Positions 26,601-37,462 are shown, counted from the stretch's first letter. The stretch is DNA of 64,000 nucleotides from Mycobacteroides sp. CBMA 271 (GCF_009729205.1 NZ_VTHB01000006.1:265546-329545), one strand, 5' to 3'. The notes: generated from the letters alone by a model not told the origin. Numbers and translations are program-made.

Positions 26601-26897
26601 TTCGGGCGGCGCGGTACTAAGGACCACGGCACCCTCTGGGGGTGCCGAGCGAAGCATGGCGCACGGCACCGTCACCGTCATGTCAACGGGTGTCTGGGTA
26701 ATCAGCGGCGCGGTGACATTTGTCAGCTGTCCCTGCTGGGGCCAGTTGAGAGTCGCGGTGGACACCGTGACCGGCAGCAGCGGGATGGAGACGCTCAGCA
26801 CAAATCCGAGCAGGCCGAAAACGGTTGCCGTCCACCGCGCGATCTTGAGGTCGCGAGCGGCAGAGGTGGCGGTGTCGGTCATGGCTGTGTCATTCAC
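23691..26897 (-). CDS. embB: Arabinosyltransferase EmbB
   Basis: GT-C arabinosyltransferase that, with EmbA, builds the hexa-arabinofuranosyl ends of arabinogalactan from DPA; target of ethambutol. The 1068 residues have an N-terminal periplasmic carbohydrate-binding module after helix 1, about 15 helices, the catalytic DDGY loop and a C-terminal carbohydrate-binding domain ending near [23 protein letters not shown]. The drug-determining loop reads [19 protein letters not shown]: Gln279-Met280 replace Ile303-Leu304 of Mtb, while Met282 equals Met306. The GTG at 26897 overlaps the embA stop (GTGA), so the two are translationally coupled. Mtb EmbB has 1098 residues. Confidence 0.96.
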   Translation of the reverse strand: MNDTAMTDTATSAARDLKIARWTATVFGLLGFVLSVSIPLLPVTVSTATLNWPQQGQLTNVTAPLITQTPVDMTVTVPCAMLRSAPPEGAVVLSTAPPEGKQAMLQSLFVRVTKERVDITDRNVVIASVPRAKVASPDCRQLVITSSNKGTFAKFEGLKNADGTEVTGGDPQPNLRPQIVGVFTQLSGPAPAGLSLTAHIDTRFSSSPTLLKLVAMVGAVISTIIALLALWRIDQADGHRMQRVIPTRWRRFDLPDAVIMGSLVLWYVIGAGSSDDGYQMGMARTAEHAGYMANYFRWFGSPEDPFGWYYNLLAIMTKVSDISLWIRLPDLIASLVCWLLISREVLPRLGPAVARSQPAAWAAGFVLLASWFPFNNGLRPEGQIAVGSLITWVLIERAITSRRLTPAALAIITAAFTLGIQPTGLIAVAALLAGGRPILRIIVAKHRLVGTWPLVAPMLAAGTVILPVVFSDQTLATVIEATRIRTAIGPSQAWYTDNLRYYYMFLPTVDGSVSRRFGFLLIAACLFISMFILLRRKRVAGVARGPAWRVLGVVFGTIFFLMFAPTKWVHHFGLFAALGAAVAALATVLVSPAVLRWSRNRMAVVATVLFVLALSWASAAGWWYVSSFGIPFNSSMPKFGGISVSTMFFALFALAVAYAAWLHFSPDRTENRVTKSITSAPVAWAAGFMVLTSICQLAIGVVRQYPSYSNGWANIRELAGGCGLADDVLVEADPNAGMLSAIGAQAGPLGPLGGADPSGFTPDGVPDKIVTESIRMNDPRPGTDYDWDSKDRNTTPGVNGSTVRLPYGLDPTRVPIVGSYRVGPQQQAKVTSDWYQLPARDAAHPLVVVTAAGTIAAKNVRGETSGQTLQLEYGTPGPNGAFTPAGRLTPYDLGPAPSWRNLRFARSDIPDTATAVRIVAVDGSLTPGDWLAFAPPRVPQLKSLQEFVGRTRPVLLDWTVGLVFPCQQPMLHQYGITEVPEFRITPDYDQKRKDTDTWQDGVNGGLLGITDLLLRAHVMPTYLSKDWGRDWGSLRKFDTLVDAQPAQIEYGSAVHSGLWKPNKIRIGP

Positions 26898-29800
26898 GGC
26901 AAAGCTCGAATCGGTCCATTGCGGGTCCAGCCGTTCACGACGACGGTGCCCTCGGTGAGTTTGGCGTTGGGTGCCAGATCCGGCCCGACGACGGGCACGT
27001 ACTTCTCGATCGAGCCCCAGTCGCGGTACCAGTCATTACGCAGATAGGTGGGTACCGAGGAGGTCCGCAGCAGTGCGGTGGTGAACATGAACGGTCCACC
27101 GTCCTCGGCCGACATCCACATGTTCGACGACGTCGCCACCTGCTTGTGCTCGGGCATTACCCGGTACTTGGGCAGTTCGGCGACTCCGAGACGCTCACTG
27201 AACGGTCGTTGGCATGGGAAGTTTTGTGCCACAGCCATATCCAGCAGTACCGGAGTGTCGGAGCCCATGAGGTCCTGCGCGGTCTTGAGGGTCGGTACTC
27301 GGGGCGGCGTGAAGGCTAGCCACTGGTCGTTGGACAGGTTGGGGTCGTCTGCGACGATCCGAACCACGTTGGCCCCGGGCGGTGCTGATTTCATCGGAAC
27401 CCGTAGATTTCGCCAAACCTTTTGCGGACCAATGTCGATGGGTTCATCCGGATCTTTTTGGCCGGGGCGTCGCAGCGGTTTCACCTCGCCCGTTCCCGGG
27501 TCCCTGGAACCCCACTCCAGCAGGAGGGGCTGTCCGTAGTTGACCTCGCCGTTGAAACCGCCGTCCTGCGCGTGGGATCCGATGGAACCAGCAGCCGAGA
27601 TCACCACCAGCGGCCGATCGGGGCTGGGCGCTGGGAGCTCATACCAGGAAGACTTGAGATGTGCGGCAATGGAATCCTCGCCGTAGCTGCCCATCACCGG
27701 GGTGCGGGCCGGATCCAGCCCGAAGGGCAGCAGTGCGCTGGAGCCGTTGATGCCGACCGGTCCGATACCGCCGGTGGTCCCGGCCGCATCGCTGACTTCC
27801 ATGATGGGCGCGTTCGGCGAGGCGTCGGAGTTCACCAGGCCCGGCTTGCCGATGACGGGCAGTGAGGTCATGCCGATACCCACGGCGTCGGGGGTGAAGC
27901 CGATGGGATCCGTGCCGCCGAGTGGGCCGTATTTTCCCGCCTTCTGGCCTGGAACTGGTTGCAGCAGGCCGTCATTGGCGTCGGGCTCGACCAGAACGTC
28001 GTTGGCCATCGCGCAGGGGCTGCCGGTCAGTGCCAACAGGTTGGCCTTACCGGTGGTGTAGGTGTCACTGCGCGCGTAGACACCCTTGGCCATCGAGGAC
28101 ACTTCGAGAATCACCATGATGGCGGCGACGATCATCAGCGGGGTGGAGGCCAGGAAACGGTTGCGGCGGTTGTTTTTGACCTCGGTGTGTCCGGTGTAGT
28201 CAATGCGGAAGTGCTGCCACGCGGCCAGCAGCGCGGTGACGATCGACAGCGCCAGGAACATCGAGGTGACTGCATGACTGGCGATGACCGGTTGTTTGTC
28301 GAACCACGGCACGCCGTAGTTGCCTACGTAGAACCAGCCGTTGATACCGGAGGTCGCCCACGCCAGGATGAACAGCAGCGCCGTCACATACAGCGTGAGG
28401 TTGCGTCGAGAATGCAGCCCCACGCGGGCGAAGGTGAAGGCCGCGACCCCGCCGAGGGCGCCGGTCAGCCCGGCGAAGATGCCGAACTGGATGGCCCACT
28501 TGGTGGGGGTGAAGGTGAGTAGCAGCAGTCCGATCGCGGTGCTGCCGATCAGCCGCCATACCGGTCCGCTGGCCAGGCCGGGCAGCATGCCGCGGCGCAG
28601 CAGCACCGCCAGCGTGCCGAAAAGGCAGAGCAGCAGGATCAGCACCGCGATGCGGCGCGTCATCGAACCATCGACATTGGATTCGACGGTGAGGAAGTAG
28701 TAGCGCAGGAACTCCTGGTACCAGGCGATCGTCGGGCCGACCACGTACTTGATGCGCGCGGATTCGGCGACGGTGGCCAGGGTCTGGTCTCGGAAGGTGA
28801 AAGCGAACACTCCTGCGACCGACGCCGCGATGACCGCGATCGGGGTGAACCGCCCGTACCGCAGGCGCCGGACCGCGACGACGCGGGCGATGGCGCGTCC
28901 ACCGGCGAGTAGCGGCCCGAGGGCGATGAGTCCCTGGGGGGCGACGGTCGCGGTGAGTAGGGCGGCGATGATCGCCAGCGCGGCGGGGGACAGGCGGCGG
29001 GTCGCGATGGTGCGCTCCACCAGAATCCAGGTGACGACGGTGCCGAACACGATGATCGGCTCGGGACGCAGGCCGTTATTGAAGGGGAGCCAGGCGGCCA
29101 GGAAGACCAGGGCCGCGGTCCACACGGCGGTCCGGCTGGTGGTGAGCTGCTCGCCCAGCCGGGGCAGCACCTTCGTGCGCAGGATGTACCAGGTGCCGAT
29201 CCCGGCCAGGGTGGCCGGGACGCGCATCCACACGCCGACCGTGCTCATCTGCGTGAGCCAGCTCAAGAGGGTTGCGTACCAATCGAAGGGTGATGCGGTA
29301 GCGCCGAAGTAGCGGTAGTACTCGGTGACGTAGCCGGCGTCGTGTGCAACGCGGGCCTCGGTGAGGATGTTGCCGTCGTCGGAGGTGATGGCGCCGATGA
29401 CGTGCCAAAGAAGAAGGGTGCCAACCACTCCGATATCGGCGACACCGTTGGTGAGAAGAGTCGCGCGGTTCGGCAGACGGAGCGTGCGGCCGGATGGCTT
29501 CAATGCAGCGGGCTTACGTCCGCCACGCTCCAGCACGGCCAGCGCCCCGATGGCGATCGCCACCGCGGCGAGGCCGAGCACCAGGGCCGACAGCTTGAGC
29601 AAGGTGGGGCTGGTGATGAAGCGGGTGTCGAGCACGACATGCGCCGTCGGTGCTGATGCGCCGGCGGGCACCTTGAGGTCGGTGAACAGGCCGGTCACCT
29701 GAGGCTTGTTCTCGATGGACAGCGTGCCGGTGGCATTGGGGAGTCCGGCGAAGTTGGCACCCACACCGCCGGCGTTGGCCCAGATGTCCAGGGTGGTGCA

Positions 29801-30241
29801 GCCGCCGGATTCCACGGCCTTGCGCGGGGCGACCGTCGCGACGTTGTCACGGAAAGCGACGACCACGAGGTCGGACGTCGCGCGCACGAATAGGGCGTGT
29901 CGGCTCGCCTCGAATCCGCCGTCGGGACTGGTGGACAGCACCACGCCACCAGCGGCGGGCAGCGTCGCGACGGCGGTGCACGGAATGTGGGCCTCGAAGG
30001 ACAGCGGCGCGCCCGATACCAAGGGCGCGGTGAGGCTTGCGATGTTTCCGTCGGCCGTCACGCCCTGAGGCCAGGTGATGTCGGCGGTGGATTGGCGGAC
30101 CGGCAGCAGCGGGACGAGCACGCACAGCAGCACACCGATGGCGGCTGCTACCAGTGAAATCAGGCGTGCGCGTCGTGCTGTCCCGGACTCTGAAGAACCT
30201 GTTGCTCTTCGCTTAAGCGGCTCATCGGAAGGCAAAGGCAC
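26894..30241 (-). CDS. embA: Arabinosyltransferase EmbA
   Basis: Partner of EmbB in arabinogalactan arabinan branching. The typical Emb N-terminus ([36 protein letters not shown]) starts about 20 residues after the start used here. The catalytic loop [19 protein letters not shown] follows, with many helices and a C-terminal domain with [26 protein letters not shown]. The start is uncertain. I use the GTG at 30241; a GTG at 30274 is possible, and the frame stays open to 30343, inside the operator array. Neither GTG has a good ribosome site. Unlike Mtb, embC is not directly upstream, so embA must have its own promoter. Confidence 0.94.
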   Translation of the reverse strand: MPLPSDEPLKRRATGSSESGTARRARLISLVAAAIGVLLCVLVPLLPVRQSTADITWPQGVTADGNIASLTAPLVSGAPLSFEAHIPCTAVATLPAAGGVVLSTSPDGGFEASRHALFVRATSDLVVVAFRDNVATVAPRKAVESGGCTTLDIWANAGGVGANFAGLPNATGTLSIENKPQVTGLFTDLKVPAGASAPTAHVVLDTRFITSPTLLKLSALVLGLAAVAIAIGALAVLERGGRKPAALKPSGRTLRLPNRATLLTNGVADIGVVGTLLLWHVIGAITSDDGNILTEARVAHDAGYVTEYYRYFGATASPFDWYATLLSWLTQMSTVGVWMRVPATLAGIGTWYILRTKVLPRLGEQLTTSRTAVWTAALVFLAAWLPFNNGLRPEPIIVFGTVVTWILVERTIATRRLSPAALAIIAALLTATVAPQGLIALGPLLAGGRAIARVVAVRRLRYGRFTPIAVIAASVAGVFAFTFRDQTLATVAESARIKYVVGPTIAWYQEFLRYYFLTVESNVDGSMTRRIAVLILLLCLFGTLAVLLRRGMLPGLASGPVWRLIGSTAIGLLLLTFTPTKWAIQFGIFAGLTGALGGVAAFTFARVGLHSRRNLTLYVTALLFILAWATSGINGWFYVGNYGVPWFDKQPVIASHAVTSMFLALSIVTALLAAWQHFRIDYTGHTEVKNNRRNRFLASTPLMIVAAIMVILEVSSMAKGVYARSDTYTTGKANLLALTGSPCAMANDVLVEPDANDGLLQPVPGQKAGKYGPLGGTDPIGFTPDAVGIGMTSLPVIGKPGLVNSDASPNAPIMEVSDAAGTTGGIGPVGINGSSALLPFGLDPARTPVMGSYGEDSIAAHLKSSWYELPAPSPDRPLVVISAAGSIGSHAQDGGFNGEVNYGQPLLLEWGSRDPGTGEVKPLRRPGQKDPDEPIDIGPQKVWRNLRVPMKSAPPGANVVRIVADDPNLSNDQWLAFTPPRVPTLKTAQDLMGSDTPVLLDMAVAQNFPCQRPFSERLGVAELPKYRVMPEHKQVATSSNMWMSAEDGGPFMFTTALLRTSSVPTYLRNDWYRDWGSIEKYVPVVGPDLAPNAKLTEGTVVVNGWTRNGPIRALP

Positions 30242-30304
30242 GAGGGCGATGGTATGTGACGGACCTTTGGGCACCGGAATGCAGCGCGGTCCGTTGGCCG
30301 GATT

Positions 30305-30408
30305 GATACCTCCAAGCTCGATACCTATGGATACTTTAGACAAAGTATCGATAAGTATCCAGAATGTCAGACCCGTCTGATACGTATTGATACCGCTCCG
30401 TAAGTATC
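30305..30408. promoter_or_regulatory. Phased GATAC/GTATC operator array between embA and the ATPase gene
   Basis: Eight copies of the pentamer lie in 104 bases. GATAC is at 30305, 30320, 30330, 30379 and 30389; the reverse complement GTATC is at 30345, 30355 and 30404. Spacings are 15, 10, 15, 10, 24, 10 and 15 bases. The four from 30320 to 30359 form an exact dyad centred at 30339.5, including the 8-bp inverted repeat GATACTTT/AAAGTATC. Spacing by helical turns on one DNA face is typical of cooperative repressor or activator binding. The array covers the start region of both divergent genes. Confidence 0.8.
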
Positions 30409-30437
30409 AAGTGGAGTTTTCCCGTAAGGAATCCGAT

Positions 30438-31601
30438 ATGCAGCCCAGCCCGTACACACCCGGCCAGGTGGCGCGTGAGGTGGTCGGCCGCGCCGAGCAG
30501 CTGGCCGAGATCGGGGAGCGGTTGATGTACATGTCTGAGCTCGGTCGGCTGATCGGGCGCATCCGGGTGGACACGGGTCCGCGCGGTGTGGGAAAGACCT
30601 CCCTACTGCGTGAGGTCCAGCGTGACGCGGAGGCCCGCGGCGTGGTGACGGTGTGGGTCACCGCCGGGGGAGACGAGCCGCTCATCCAGGCGATCGCCAC
30701 CCAAATCCGCGCCCGCGTCGCGGGGTGGAAGAAGAAGTCGCGTGGCCGCTTGCTGCGCGCCATCGAGCAGGTGAGCATCACCGCCGGCGTGCCCGGTGTG
30801 GCCCAGGTTGGCGCGACCGTCAAACCGACGGCGCCTGCGGCGTCGTTGGCGGAGCCGTCGTTCAAGGAACTGATCGTCGAAACCGTGCGGGCGGCGCGTG
30901 ATGAGGGGCACCGCGGGCTGGTGCTGCTGATCGACGAAGTCCAGGACGCCGACCGGCAGGGGCTGCGCACCTTGGCGGTCACCTGGCAGGACCTGCAGGC
31001 CGAGGCCGACGCCCTGCCTACGGGGGTGTTTGCGGCGGGGCTGCCGCAGACGCCGGAGATCATCAGTGCCGCAGCGACATTTAGTGAACGATTCGCCTAT
31101 CGCACGTTGCATCGGCTCGGTCCCGACGCGTCCCGGGTGGCGCTCGTCAAGCCCGCCGCAGAGGCCGGGGTTGGCTGGGATCAGGACGCGCTCGATGCGG
31201 TTATCGCGCAGACGAACGGCTATCCGCACACCCTGCAGCTCTACGCCGACGCCGCATGGGCGCGCGCCGGATACCCGGACGCGGGCGGTCAGATTCGGGC
31301 ATCCGATGTCGAGCACGCGGCCCGGCTGGTCGCCGAGGACATGGACGCCCTCTTTCGTGCGCGCTGGAACAACGCGACACCGGTGCAGCGGTTGTTCATG
31401 GCGGCGATGGCGCAGTCGCTCACCGACGAGCGGCTGGCCAGCCGGGCCGATATCGCCGCCGTGATGGGCCGGGATTCGCGGGCAATCAGTGCGGCCCGTG
31501 CCGGCCTCATCGACAAGGGCTTCATCGACGTCGCGGGCCATGGACTCCTGGAGTTCACCATCCCAGGATTCGCGGAATTCGTTCGCGCACAGGAGGACTA
31601 G
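30438..31601 (+). CDS. AAA ATPase with C-terminal winged-helix-like region
   Basis: A 387-residue P-loop ATPase. Walker A is GPRGVGKTS (about residues 55-63), Walker B is GLVLLIDEVQD, and an Orc1/Cdc6-like or STAND-like arrangement follows: a sensor region (GVFAAGLPQTPE) and a C-terminal part (LASRADIAAVMGRDSRAISAARAGLIDKGFID) that reads like a winged-helix DNA-binding domain. Family members are ATP-binding proteins of unknown role, often with phage or abortive-infection-like relatives. The ATG at 30438 has AAGGA upstream (GTAAGGAATCCGAT). It is divergent from embA across the GATAC array, and may itself bind that array. It interrupts the usual embC-embA adjacency. Confidence 0.75.
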   Translation: MQPSPYTPGQVAREVVGRAEQLAEIGERLMYMSELGRLIGRIRVDTGPRGVGKTSLLREVQRDAEARGVVTVWVTAGGDEPLIQAIATQIRARVAGWKKKSRGRLLRAIEQVSITAGVPGVAQVGATVKPTAPAASLAEPSFKELIVETVRAARDEGHRGLVLLIDEVQDADRQGLRTLAVTWQDLQAEADALPTGVFAAGLPQTPEIISAAATFSERFAYRTLHRLGPDASRVALVKPAAEAGVGWDQDALDAVIAQTNGYPHTLQLYADAAWARAGYPDAGGQIRASDVEHAARLVAEDMDALFRARWNNATPVQRLFMAAMAQSLTDERLASRADIAAVMGRDSRAISAARAGLIDKGFIDVAGHGLLEFTIPGFAEFVRAQED

Positions 31602-31729
31602 CTTCCATTGACGCGCAGATTTCTGTCTCGCACACTCGCGAAATGCGTCGAAAACCGTAGTCTCGACGCAGGGGCGAGGCCTGTGGATAACTCGTGCCGT
31701 TGTCGGCGGATCTCGCTACCATCGCTGCT

Positions 31730-32005
31730 ATGAACGCGCGCATGGATGACCTCGATGCTCGGGTGTCGGCACTTGAGGCCGAGCGCGCTGACTACAAGGC
31801 AGTTCTCTCGGCCGTCAATGCGCTCGGGGCGAACCAGCGGGAGCGCTCCCAGACCCTGCGTGAGCACGGCGAGACGCTCCGCGACCACGGCGAGCGGTTG
31901 GTGCGTCTCGAATCCAAGCTCGACGACACCAACACTCGAGTCCGGTCGCTTGAAGACGGTCAGTCCGAAATCAAAGACCTACTCGTGCGCGCCTTGGAGA
32001 AGTGA
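31730..32005 (+). CDS. Small coiled-coil protein
   Basis: A 91-residue hydrophilic protein that is nearly all heptad-like: MDDLDARVSALEAERADYK, then RSQTLREHGETLRDHGERL (a short internal repeat LREHGE/LRDHGE), then LESKLDDTNTRVRSLED. It should form a coiled coil. The family is not recognised. I choose the ATG at 31730 (a GTG at 31694 is possible) because TACCAT, a -10-like box, ends 7 bases before it and there is no ribosome site, suggesting leaderless translation. It follows the ATPase gene after 128 bases and may act with it, but this is inference from position only. Confidence 0.5.
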   Translation: MNARMDDLDARVSALEAERADYKAVLSAVNALGANQRERSQTLREHGETLRDHGERLVRLESKLDDTNTRVRSLEDGQSEIKDLLVRALEK

Positions 32006-32010
32006 GTGCG

Positions 32011-32193
32011 CTAGTCGTTGTGTGGCGACTTCTCCCGAACCGCCCCCGAGCGTTCGCACTTGGGATCGAGCTTGACGGGGTGATGGGGGCAGGGCTCGTC
32101 ATCGCCGGGTTTCCCGAGGGCCGGAATGGTTGTCACCAAGTACGAGGCCAGGGACGCGGTCACCAAAAACTGCCAAGCGATTTGTCGCAGCAT
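32011..32193 (-). CDS. Small membrane or secreted protein
   Basis: Sixty residues: MLRQIAWQFLVTASLASYLVTTIPAL is an N-terminal hydrophobic helix (signal anchor), followed by a short hydrophilic tail with PGDDEPCPHHPVKLDPKC. GAGGAAGG lies 8 bases before the ATG at 32193, which supports this frame over two overlapping plus-strand frames. I do not recognise the family. It lies between embC and the coiled-coil gene. Confidence 0.5.
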   Translation of the reverse strand: MLRQIAWQFLVTASLASYLVTTIPALGKPGDDEPCPHHPVKLDPKCERSGAVREKSPHND

Positions 32194-32259
32194 CGCGGCG
32201 CCTTCCTCTGGGATCTCTTTACTGACAACCCCATTGAAGTTGGCGAGCCGGCCGCGGGC

Positions 32260-32288
32260 TTCCGATAAGTTGCCAGTTCTTATCGGAA
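32260..32288. terminator. Inverted repeat downstream of embC
   Basis: TTCCGATAAG (32260-32269) and CTTATCGGAA (32279-32288) form a perfect 10-bp inverted repeat with a 9-base loop. It lies 28 bases past the embC stop in the embC direction. It could end the dprE1-embC transcript, or be an operator for the small gene at 32193. Confidence 0.5.
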
Positions 32289-32315
32289 ATCAGCCAAGAG
32301 TTGAAAGGCCGGGTG

Positions 32316-35300
32316 CTATCGACTCTTGCGCAGCGGCCCAGGCGTCCACAGCCCACTGTGTACCGTGGTTCCGAGTCGCAGCTGTGCCTCGGTGGCGTCC
32401 TTGTAGTACGGCGTGAACTTCTGCAGGGCGCCCCAGTCGCGGAACCAGTCGTTCTGCAGATAGGTCGGTACCGGCGTCGCCTTTAGTAGCAGTTCGGTGA
32501 TGCCCAGCGGGCCGCCGCCGAGGTAATCCATCACCGGCGAGTTGGCTTCCGCGCCAAAGCGGTCGGGAAGAATGCGCCACTTAGGGATCTCGACGACACC
32601 GTTCTTGTGATCGAACGGTCGCTGACACGGGAAGGCGAGTCCAACAAGCCAATCCAGGAATACCGGATCGGAGCCCACGACTTCCTGCAGCGTGCGCAGC
32701 GAGGGAACTCGGGGCGGGGTAATCGCTATCCAGTGCTGCGGTGCCAGGTCGTCGTCGGTCGCGAGCAGCCGGATCCGGGTGGCCTCTGTCGGGATGGCAT
32801 CACGGGACATGCGTAGGTTCCGCCAGGCTGGTGACGGGCCAAGATCGGCAAACGAGATGGCGCCCATGACCTTCCCGTCCTCCCGGGCGAACTGCACCTG
32901 GAGCTCGTATGGGTCGAACCGGCCCGCGGCGGCGAGCACTATCAACGGCTTGGTGGCGTCCTTCGGCGGCAACCGATACCACGCCGACTGCAACCGCGCC
33001 GCGCGTTGGCTGCCCACCTGGTAGCTGCCCATGACCGGCGTGCTCTCCGGTTTGAGGTCGAAGGGCAGTCGGGCCAACGACCCGTTGACACCGGGGGCGA
33101 AGGTCGTGCCGCCCTCGGTACCCTCCTGGCTGCCGTTGGCGTTGTTGCCGCCCTTGTCGCGTTGGACGAAGCTGTCGGAGCTTTGCGGGTTGTTCTCCTC
33201 GTCGGCGGAGACGTCCGACGGGATTCCGTTGGGGTTGAACAGGATATTGGTATCGGCGGCTAGTGCCTGCCCGACGGGGGCATCGATGGGTTGCAGCATC
33301 CCGGCGTTGGGGCTCTCCTCGACCAAGACGTCGTTGGCCAGTCCGCAGCCGTTTCCGCGCAGCGCGTCGAGGTTGGATCGGCCGACGGACCAGGCAGGGT
33401 ATTGATTGACCATGCCCGCGGTCAGCGAGAACACCGACCAGATCACGACCAGCCAGGTGCCGACGGCCAAGGGGGATTCGGCTAGGCGTGCGAGCACCGG
33501 GTGCATGGGCGTGCGGCCGGGGTGGTCGCGGCCTGTGAAATGTATCCACGCCGCGGCCAAGATGGCGAGGACCGAGAGCCCGAAGAACACGGTGCTGATG
33601 CCGAAGTGCCACTGCGGGAAGGAATTTGACCAGGGCACTCCGAAGTTGGAGACGTACCACCAGCCGTTCACACTGGAGAACGACAGGGCGAGGACGAACA
33701 GCACGATCGCGGCGTACAGCGTGCGGTTGCGCGGCGAGCGCATCGCCGCCGCGGTCACCGCCACCGCGGCCAACGCGCCCAGCGATCCGGCCAGGCCTGC
33801 GAACACGCCGAAGTGGTGCGTCCACTTGGTGGGGGTAAACATGATCGCGACAAACGAGATCAGGGTGATACCGATGATCCGTCGGCTGGGGCCGCTAGCG
33901 GTACCGGGAATCTTGTTCTTGCGCAGAGTCATTGCCACGGCCACGCCGAGCGCGATGACCAGCGCCAGCACCGGGAAGCGGCGGGAGATCGCGCCGTCGG
34001 TGGTGGGCAGGAACAGGCGCTCGTAGCGGACGTGTTCGTCGAACCAGTTCAGTGACGGGCCGACGGCGGACTTGAGTGCGCTGGCCTGAATCTCCCCGAC
34101 AAGGGTTTGATCGCGGAAGATGACGATCAGCGTCACCAGGCCCGCGGCCAGGATCGGCGCCAACAGCGCGGCGTAGCCGAATCGCTTGGCGCGCTTGCCC
34201 ACGATGGTGCGCAAGGGACCGATCGCGACCAGTAGCGCACCGATCGACGCGATGCCCGTCGGCCCGGAGAACAGGGTCAGGGCCCCGATGATGCAGGCGA
34301 CCGCCGCGGGAAGCAGCCTGTTGGTGGCGATGGACCGCTCGACCGAGCACCAGGTCAACAGAATGCCCACGGCGATGATCGGCTCGGGGCGCAGACCGTT
34401 GTTGAACGGCAGCCAGAACGCCAGGAACATCGCCGCCGCGGTCCACGGCACGATCGGGTTGGTGCGGGCCGCATGGCCCAGCCGGGGAATTACCTCGCGG
34501 CTGATCACGGCCCAACACAGCACGGCCATCAGCAGGGTGGGCAGCCGCATCCACACGCTGGAGGTGCTGACATGCGCCCAGATGGTCAGCAGGTCGTAGT
34601 ACCAGCCGAACGGCGCCTCGGGGGTGCCGAACCAGCGGTAGTAATTGGCCATGTAGCCCGAGTGCTCCGCGACCCGGGCCATGGTGAGGATGTAGCCGTC
34701 GTCGGAGGTGTTGGCGCCGACAAAATGCCACCACACCAACACCGCGCCGACGAGCATGTCGAGCGGGCGCGGTTTCCACCAGCGCTCGGGCAGGAAGCGC
34801 TTATGCCGGCGTCCGTCGGCCGTATCGAGGGTGTGCAGGGCGAGCAGCGAGATGCCGGTCAACACGACACCCAGGATCATCGCGATGAACTTGAGGGCGG
34901 TCGGGGAACTGCTGTATCGGGTATCGACGGTTGCGGAGAGTTTCAGGCCCGCCGGAGCGGGACCGGACAAGTCGGTGAAGACGCCGACGATCTGCGGCCG
35001 GAAGTCGTACCCGCCGCGTTCCCCGGCGCGCGGCTGCCCGGGTCGGGCGTCCTTGGGCCCCTGGGTGAGGCCGACGAACGTCCCGGTCACCTTGTCTGAG
35101 TGCGCGGTCACCTCGAGCCGCTGGCAGTCGGGGCCGATGACGTCGGCGAAGGGTGCCGAGACCACGGGGACATTGCGCACGATCACGACGAGGTCGCCAC
35201 CGGTGCGCTGGATCAGCATGCCGCGGTCCACCGCGTTGGGGGCCTGCTTGGGCACGGTCGACAGCAGCACGCTGTTGTGGCCGTCCAGCGGCTTGGCTGC

Positions 35301-35546
35301 GGCGCAGGGCACCGTGATGGTGAGGTCGGTGGCGACGTATCCGATGAGGGGGGCGTTGACGCTGGCGAGGGTGTTGTTTTGGGGCCAGTTCAGCTGTGCG
35401 GTGTCCTGCTGGACCGGAAGCAGCGGAGTGGCTATCGCCAGCAGCGCACCGAGGACTCCGGTGACGATCGCGATCAGTCGGGCCTTGCGGTAGTCGCCGT
35501 CGCCGCCGCTAGCGACCTCTGGCGTCGCGCTTCCCTGAACCGTCAC
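32316..35546 (-). CDS. embC: Arabinosyltransferase EmbC
   Basis: Emb-family GT-C arabinosyltransferase that elongates the arabinan of lipoarabinomannan. The N-terminus YRKARLIAIVTGVLGALLAIATPLLPVQQDTAQLNWPQ closely matches Mtb EmbC. The catalytic loop is TSDDGYILTMARVAEHSGYM. The C-terminal domain contains LQEVVGSDPVFLDWLVGLAFPCQRP and a long insert with a polar NNPQSSDS stretch. A GTG at 35546 (about 1076 residues) is chosen; the frame opens at a TTG (35588) that overlaps aftA. Upstream genes aftA, dprE2, dprE1 are in the same direction. Downstream, instead of embA, are three unrelated genes. Confidence 0.95.
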   Translation of the reverse strand: MTVQGSATPEVASGGDGDYRKARLIAIVTGVLGALLAIATPLLPVQQDTAQLNWPQNNTLASVNAPLIGYVATDLTITVPCAAAKPLDGHNSVLLSTVPKQAPNAVDRGMLIQRTGGDLVVIVRNVPVVSAPFADVIGPDCQRLEVTAHSDKVTGTFVGLTQGPKDARPGQPRAGERGGYDFRPQIVGVFTDLSGPAPAGLKLSATVDTRYSSSPTALKFIAMILGVVLTGISLLALHTLDTADGRRHKRFLPERWWKPRPLDMLVGAVLVWWHFVGANTSDDGYILTMARVAEHSGYMANYYRWFGTPEAPFGWYYDLLTIWAHVSTSSVWMRLPTLLMAVLCWAVISREVIPRLGHAARTNPIVPWTAAAMFLAFWLPFNNGLRPEPIIAVGILLTWCSVERSIATNRLLPAAVACIIGALTLFSGPTGIASIGALLVAIGPLRTIVGKRAKRFGYAALLAPILAAGLVTLIVIFRDQTLVGEIQASALKSAVGPSLNWFDEHVRYERLFLPTTDGAISRRFPVLALVIALGVAVAMTLRKNKIPGTASGPSRRIIGITLISFVAIMFTPTKWTHHFGVFAGLAGSLGALAAVAVTAAAMRSPRNRTLYAAIVLFVLALSFSSVNGWWYVSNFGVPWSNSFPQWHFGISTVFFGLSVLAILAAAWIHFTGRDHPGRTPMHPVLARLAESPLAVGTWLVVIWSVFSLTAGMVNQYPAWSVGRSNLDALRGNGCGLANDVLVEESPNAGMLQPIDAPVGQALAADTNILFNPNGIPSDVSADEENNPQSSDSFVQRDKGGNNANGSQEGTEGGTTFAPGVNGSLARLPFDLKPESTPVMGSYQVGSQRAARLQSAWYRLPPKDATKPLIVLAAAGRFDPYELQVQFAREDGKVMGAISFADLGPSPAWRNLRMSRDAIPTEATRIRLLATDDDLAPQHWIAITPPRVPSLRTLQEVVGSDPVFLDWLVGLAFPCQRPFDHKNGVVEIPKWRILPDRFGAEANSPVMDYLGGGPLGITELLLKATPVPTYLQNDWFRDWGALQKFTPYYKDATEAQLRLGTTVHSGLWTPGPLRKSR

Positions 35547-35565
35547 GGAGGAAGATGTTAGTTGG

Positions 35566-37452
35566 CTAGCCCCGCGGGACCCGCACAACCAGGACGAAGG
35601 GTCCGATGGTGCGCACGGTGAACCGTGGGTCAGCGAACAACTGCTTGCTCAGTGTGACGGTGTATCGCTTCACATTCGGCTGGTTGGGGTAGACGTCCTT
35701 GGCAAGCCGCAGGGAATAGTTGTCGCCGGACTGACGCATCAAGAACACGGTCGGAGCCCGCCAGGGCAGTGCGTCCAGCGCACGGACCATCTCGTCGGCG
35801 GTGTGCAGGTCTGCCCAGCTCTTGATCGCCGCCGCACGTTTGTCGAACTGCGCGAGGGGGTTCGCGTAGTGCGGGGTGAGTCCCTGGAAGCCGTAGTACG
35901 GGTAGAACGCCAGGAAGCTGTAGTCGGCGGTGAGGACCACGGTCTCATCGCGGGGCTTGCCGGTGATCTCGGTGATCGCCTTGTCGATGGCTTGGTAGTG
36001 ACTTTCCGGGCCGGGCGGACGTCGATCGGCGCGTTGTCCGGTGCCGTCGGTATCGGCGTAGGCGATGACGATGTCCGAGCGCAGCACGTTGGGAATGTCC
36101 TGGCTGAACGCCAGCGCACCGGCCAGGCCGACGGCGGCGGCCACGATGGTTGCCGATTTGGCGCGCCCCGACGCCCACGCTGCAACTTCGAAGAAGGCGA
36201 ATACGCCCGCCGCGGTGAGCAGCACGGTGAGGGTGGGCACCAGCCGGAACGACAGCAGGGTGGTCTGGGCCAGGGTGGCCAGCATGGACAGCAGTGACCA
36301 CAGGTAGACGGTCGCCACTCCGATCGCGAGCGCCCCGGCGCGTGTCGAATGTCGTGCCCGCACCACCAGCCACACGGTGCCGAGCAGGCACAGGCCGCCG
36401 AGCATGGTGGGCTGCAGCATGGGGAAGGACAGTTCCGCGCCGTCATTGGGCAGGTAATGCCATGCCGACGCCGCCTTTTCCAGGGAGGCGTGCGACACCG
36501 CAATCAGATAAGGGCCCCAGAACACGAGGGCAATCGCGATGGCGATACCGGCGATAGCGAGCCACCGCAGCAGCGGTTCTTTCATGGAGCGCCAGCCGGC
36601 GGTCCGCCAACGGCCTATCGCCACCACCTTGGCGGCGACGGTGATTGCGAGTGCCCCGAAGCCGGTGAGCAACGTGTAGAACAGTGCCGCGAACCCTAGG
36701 AAAATACCGACACCGACGACAGCCGCCCACCCGCGGCCGGCGGGTGCGCGCAGCGCGCTGTAGCCCATCACCAGCACCGGGGGCAGCAGGACCGTCACGA
36801 TCGCGCCGTACGGCTCAGCAGCGGTGTACGCGAGTGTGGTCGCGGCTGTCGCTGTGCTTACCACGAGTGCGTACTCGAAGCGGATCAGCTTGTTCCACAG
36901 CACAAATGCCGCGCACACTGCGATCGCCAGGGATGCGATGGCCCACGGCTTGTACATCTCCCAACCCGCGGTCCCGGTGAGTGCCGCGATGCGTCCGCCG
37001 AGCCAGAACCAGCCGGCCGGATAGAACGGCGGCATATCCGGGTACGTCATATCGTGCAGCGCCGGTGCGTCAGTCAACCGCGTCAGGTATTCGGTGCGGA
37101 ACTGCTGATCCACCGAGATCCCGAAGAGATAGAGCTTGGTGGCACCCAGCGGCATGCCGAGGGTCACCACCGTGAACACCGAAAGAAAGAGCAGGGAAAG
37201 CACTTTCGCGACGAGTTCACGGCCGCGGCGCCAGACGACACCGGCCAGCACCAGTCCGGCGATGGCGCCGAACTGCCCGACGGTGGTCAGTGCGTGCAGT
37301 TGGTTGGAGGAGCCGAAAGCCGGCCACTCCACCCGCGCTATCGCGATGAGCGCGACGACGCTGACCGCGACGGCCATGGCGACGGCGAGCGTCAGGTCCT
37401 TGGTGGTGTCCAGCACGTGCCGTCGTGCCGTCAGTGCCATCGGGGCGGCCAT
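35566..37452 (-). CDS. aftA: Arabinofuranosyltransferase AftA
   Basis: Adds the first Araf residues onto galactan, priming arabinan synthesis; a GT-C enzyme using DPA. The 628 residues (Mtb 643) have about 11-13 helices after a short basic N-terminus, the loop motif [18 protein letters not shown] with the catalytic acidic residues, and [19 protein letters not shown]-terminal periplasmic domain contains [22 protein letters not shown]. It starts 10 bases after the dprE2 stop and ends 19 bases before the embC GTG, so it is part of one operon. Confidence 0.95.
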   Translation of the reverse strand: MAAPMALTARRHVLDTTKDLTLAVAMAVAVSVVALIAIARVEWPAFGSSNQLHALTTVGQFGAIAGLVLAGVVWRRGRELVAKVLSLLFLSVFTVVTLGMPLGATKLYLFGISVDQQFRTEYLTRLTDAPALHDMTYPDMPPFYPAGWFWLGGRIAALTGTAGWEMYKPWAIASLAIAVCAAFVLWNKLIRFEYALVVSTATAATTLAYTAAEPYGAIVTVLLPPVLVMGYSALRAPAGRGWAAVVGVGIFLGFAALFYTLLTGFGALAITVAAKVVAIGRWRTAGWRSMKEPLLRWLAIAGIAIAIALVFWGPYLIAVSHASLEKAASAWHYLPNDGAELSFPMLQPTMLGGLCLLGTVWLVVRARHSTRAGALAIGVATVYLWSLLSMLATLAQTTLLSFRLVPTLTVLLTAAGVFAFFEVAAWASGRAKSATIVAAAVGLAGALAFSQDIPNVLRSDIVIAYADTDGTGQRADRRPPGPESHYQAIDKAITEITGKPRDETVVLTADYSFLAFYPYYGFQGLTPHYANPLAQFDKRAAAIKSWADLHTADEMVRALDALPWRAPTVFLMRQSGDNYSLRLAKDVYPNQPNVKRYTVTLSKQLFADPRFTVRTIGPFVLVVRVPRG

Positions 37453-37462
37453 CTCGGCGCGA

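Noticed and set aside
32002..32268. Plus-strand frame overlapping the small minus-strand gene
   Set aside because: It has a GTGA overlap with the coiled-coil gene but low-quality sequence, while the minus-strand frame has a good ribosome site and membrane helix. Not fully excluded.
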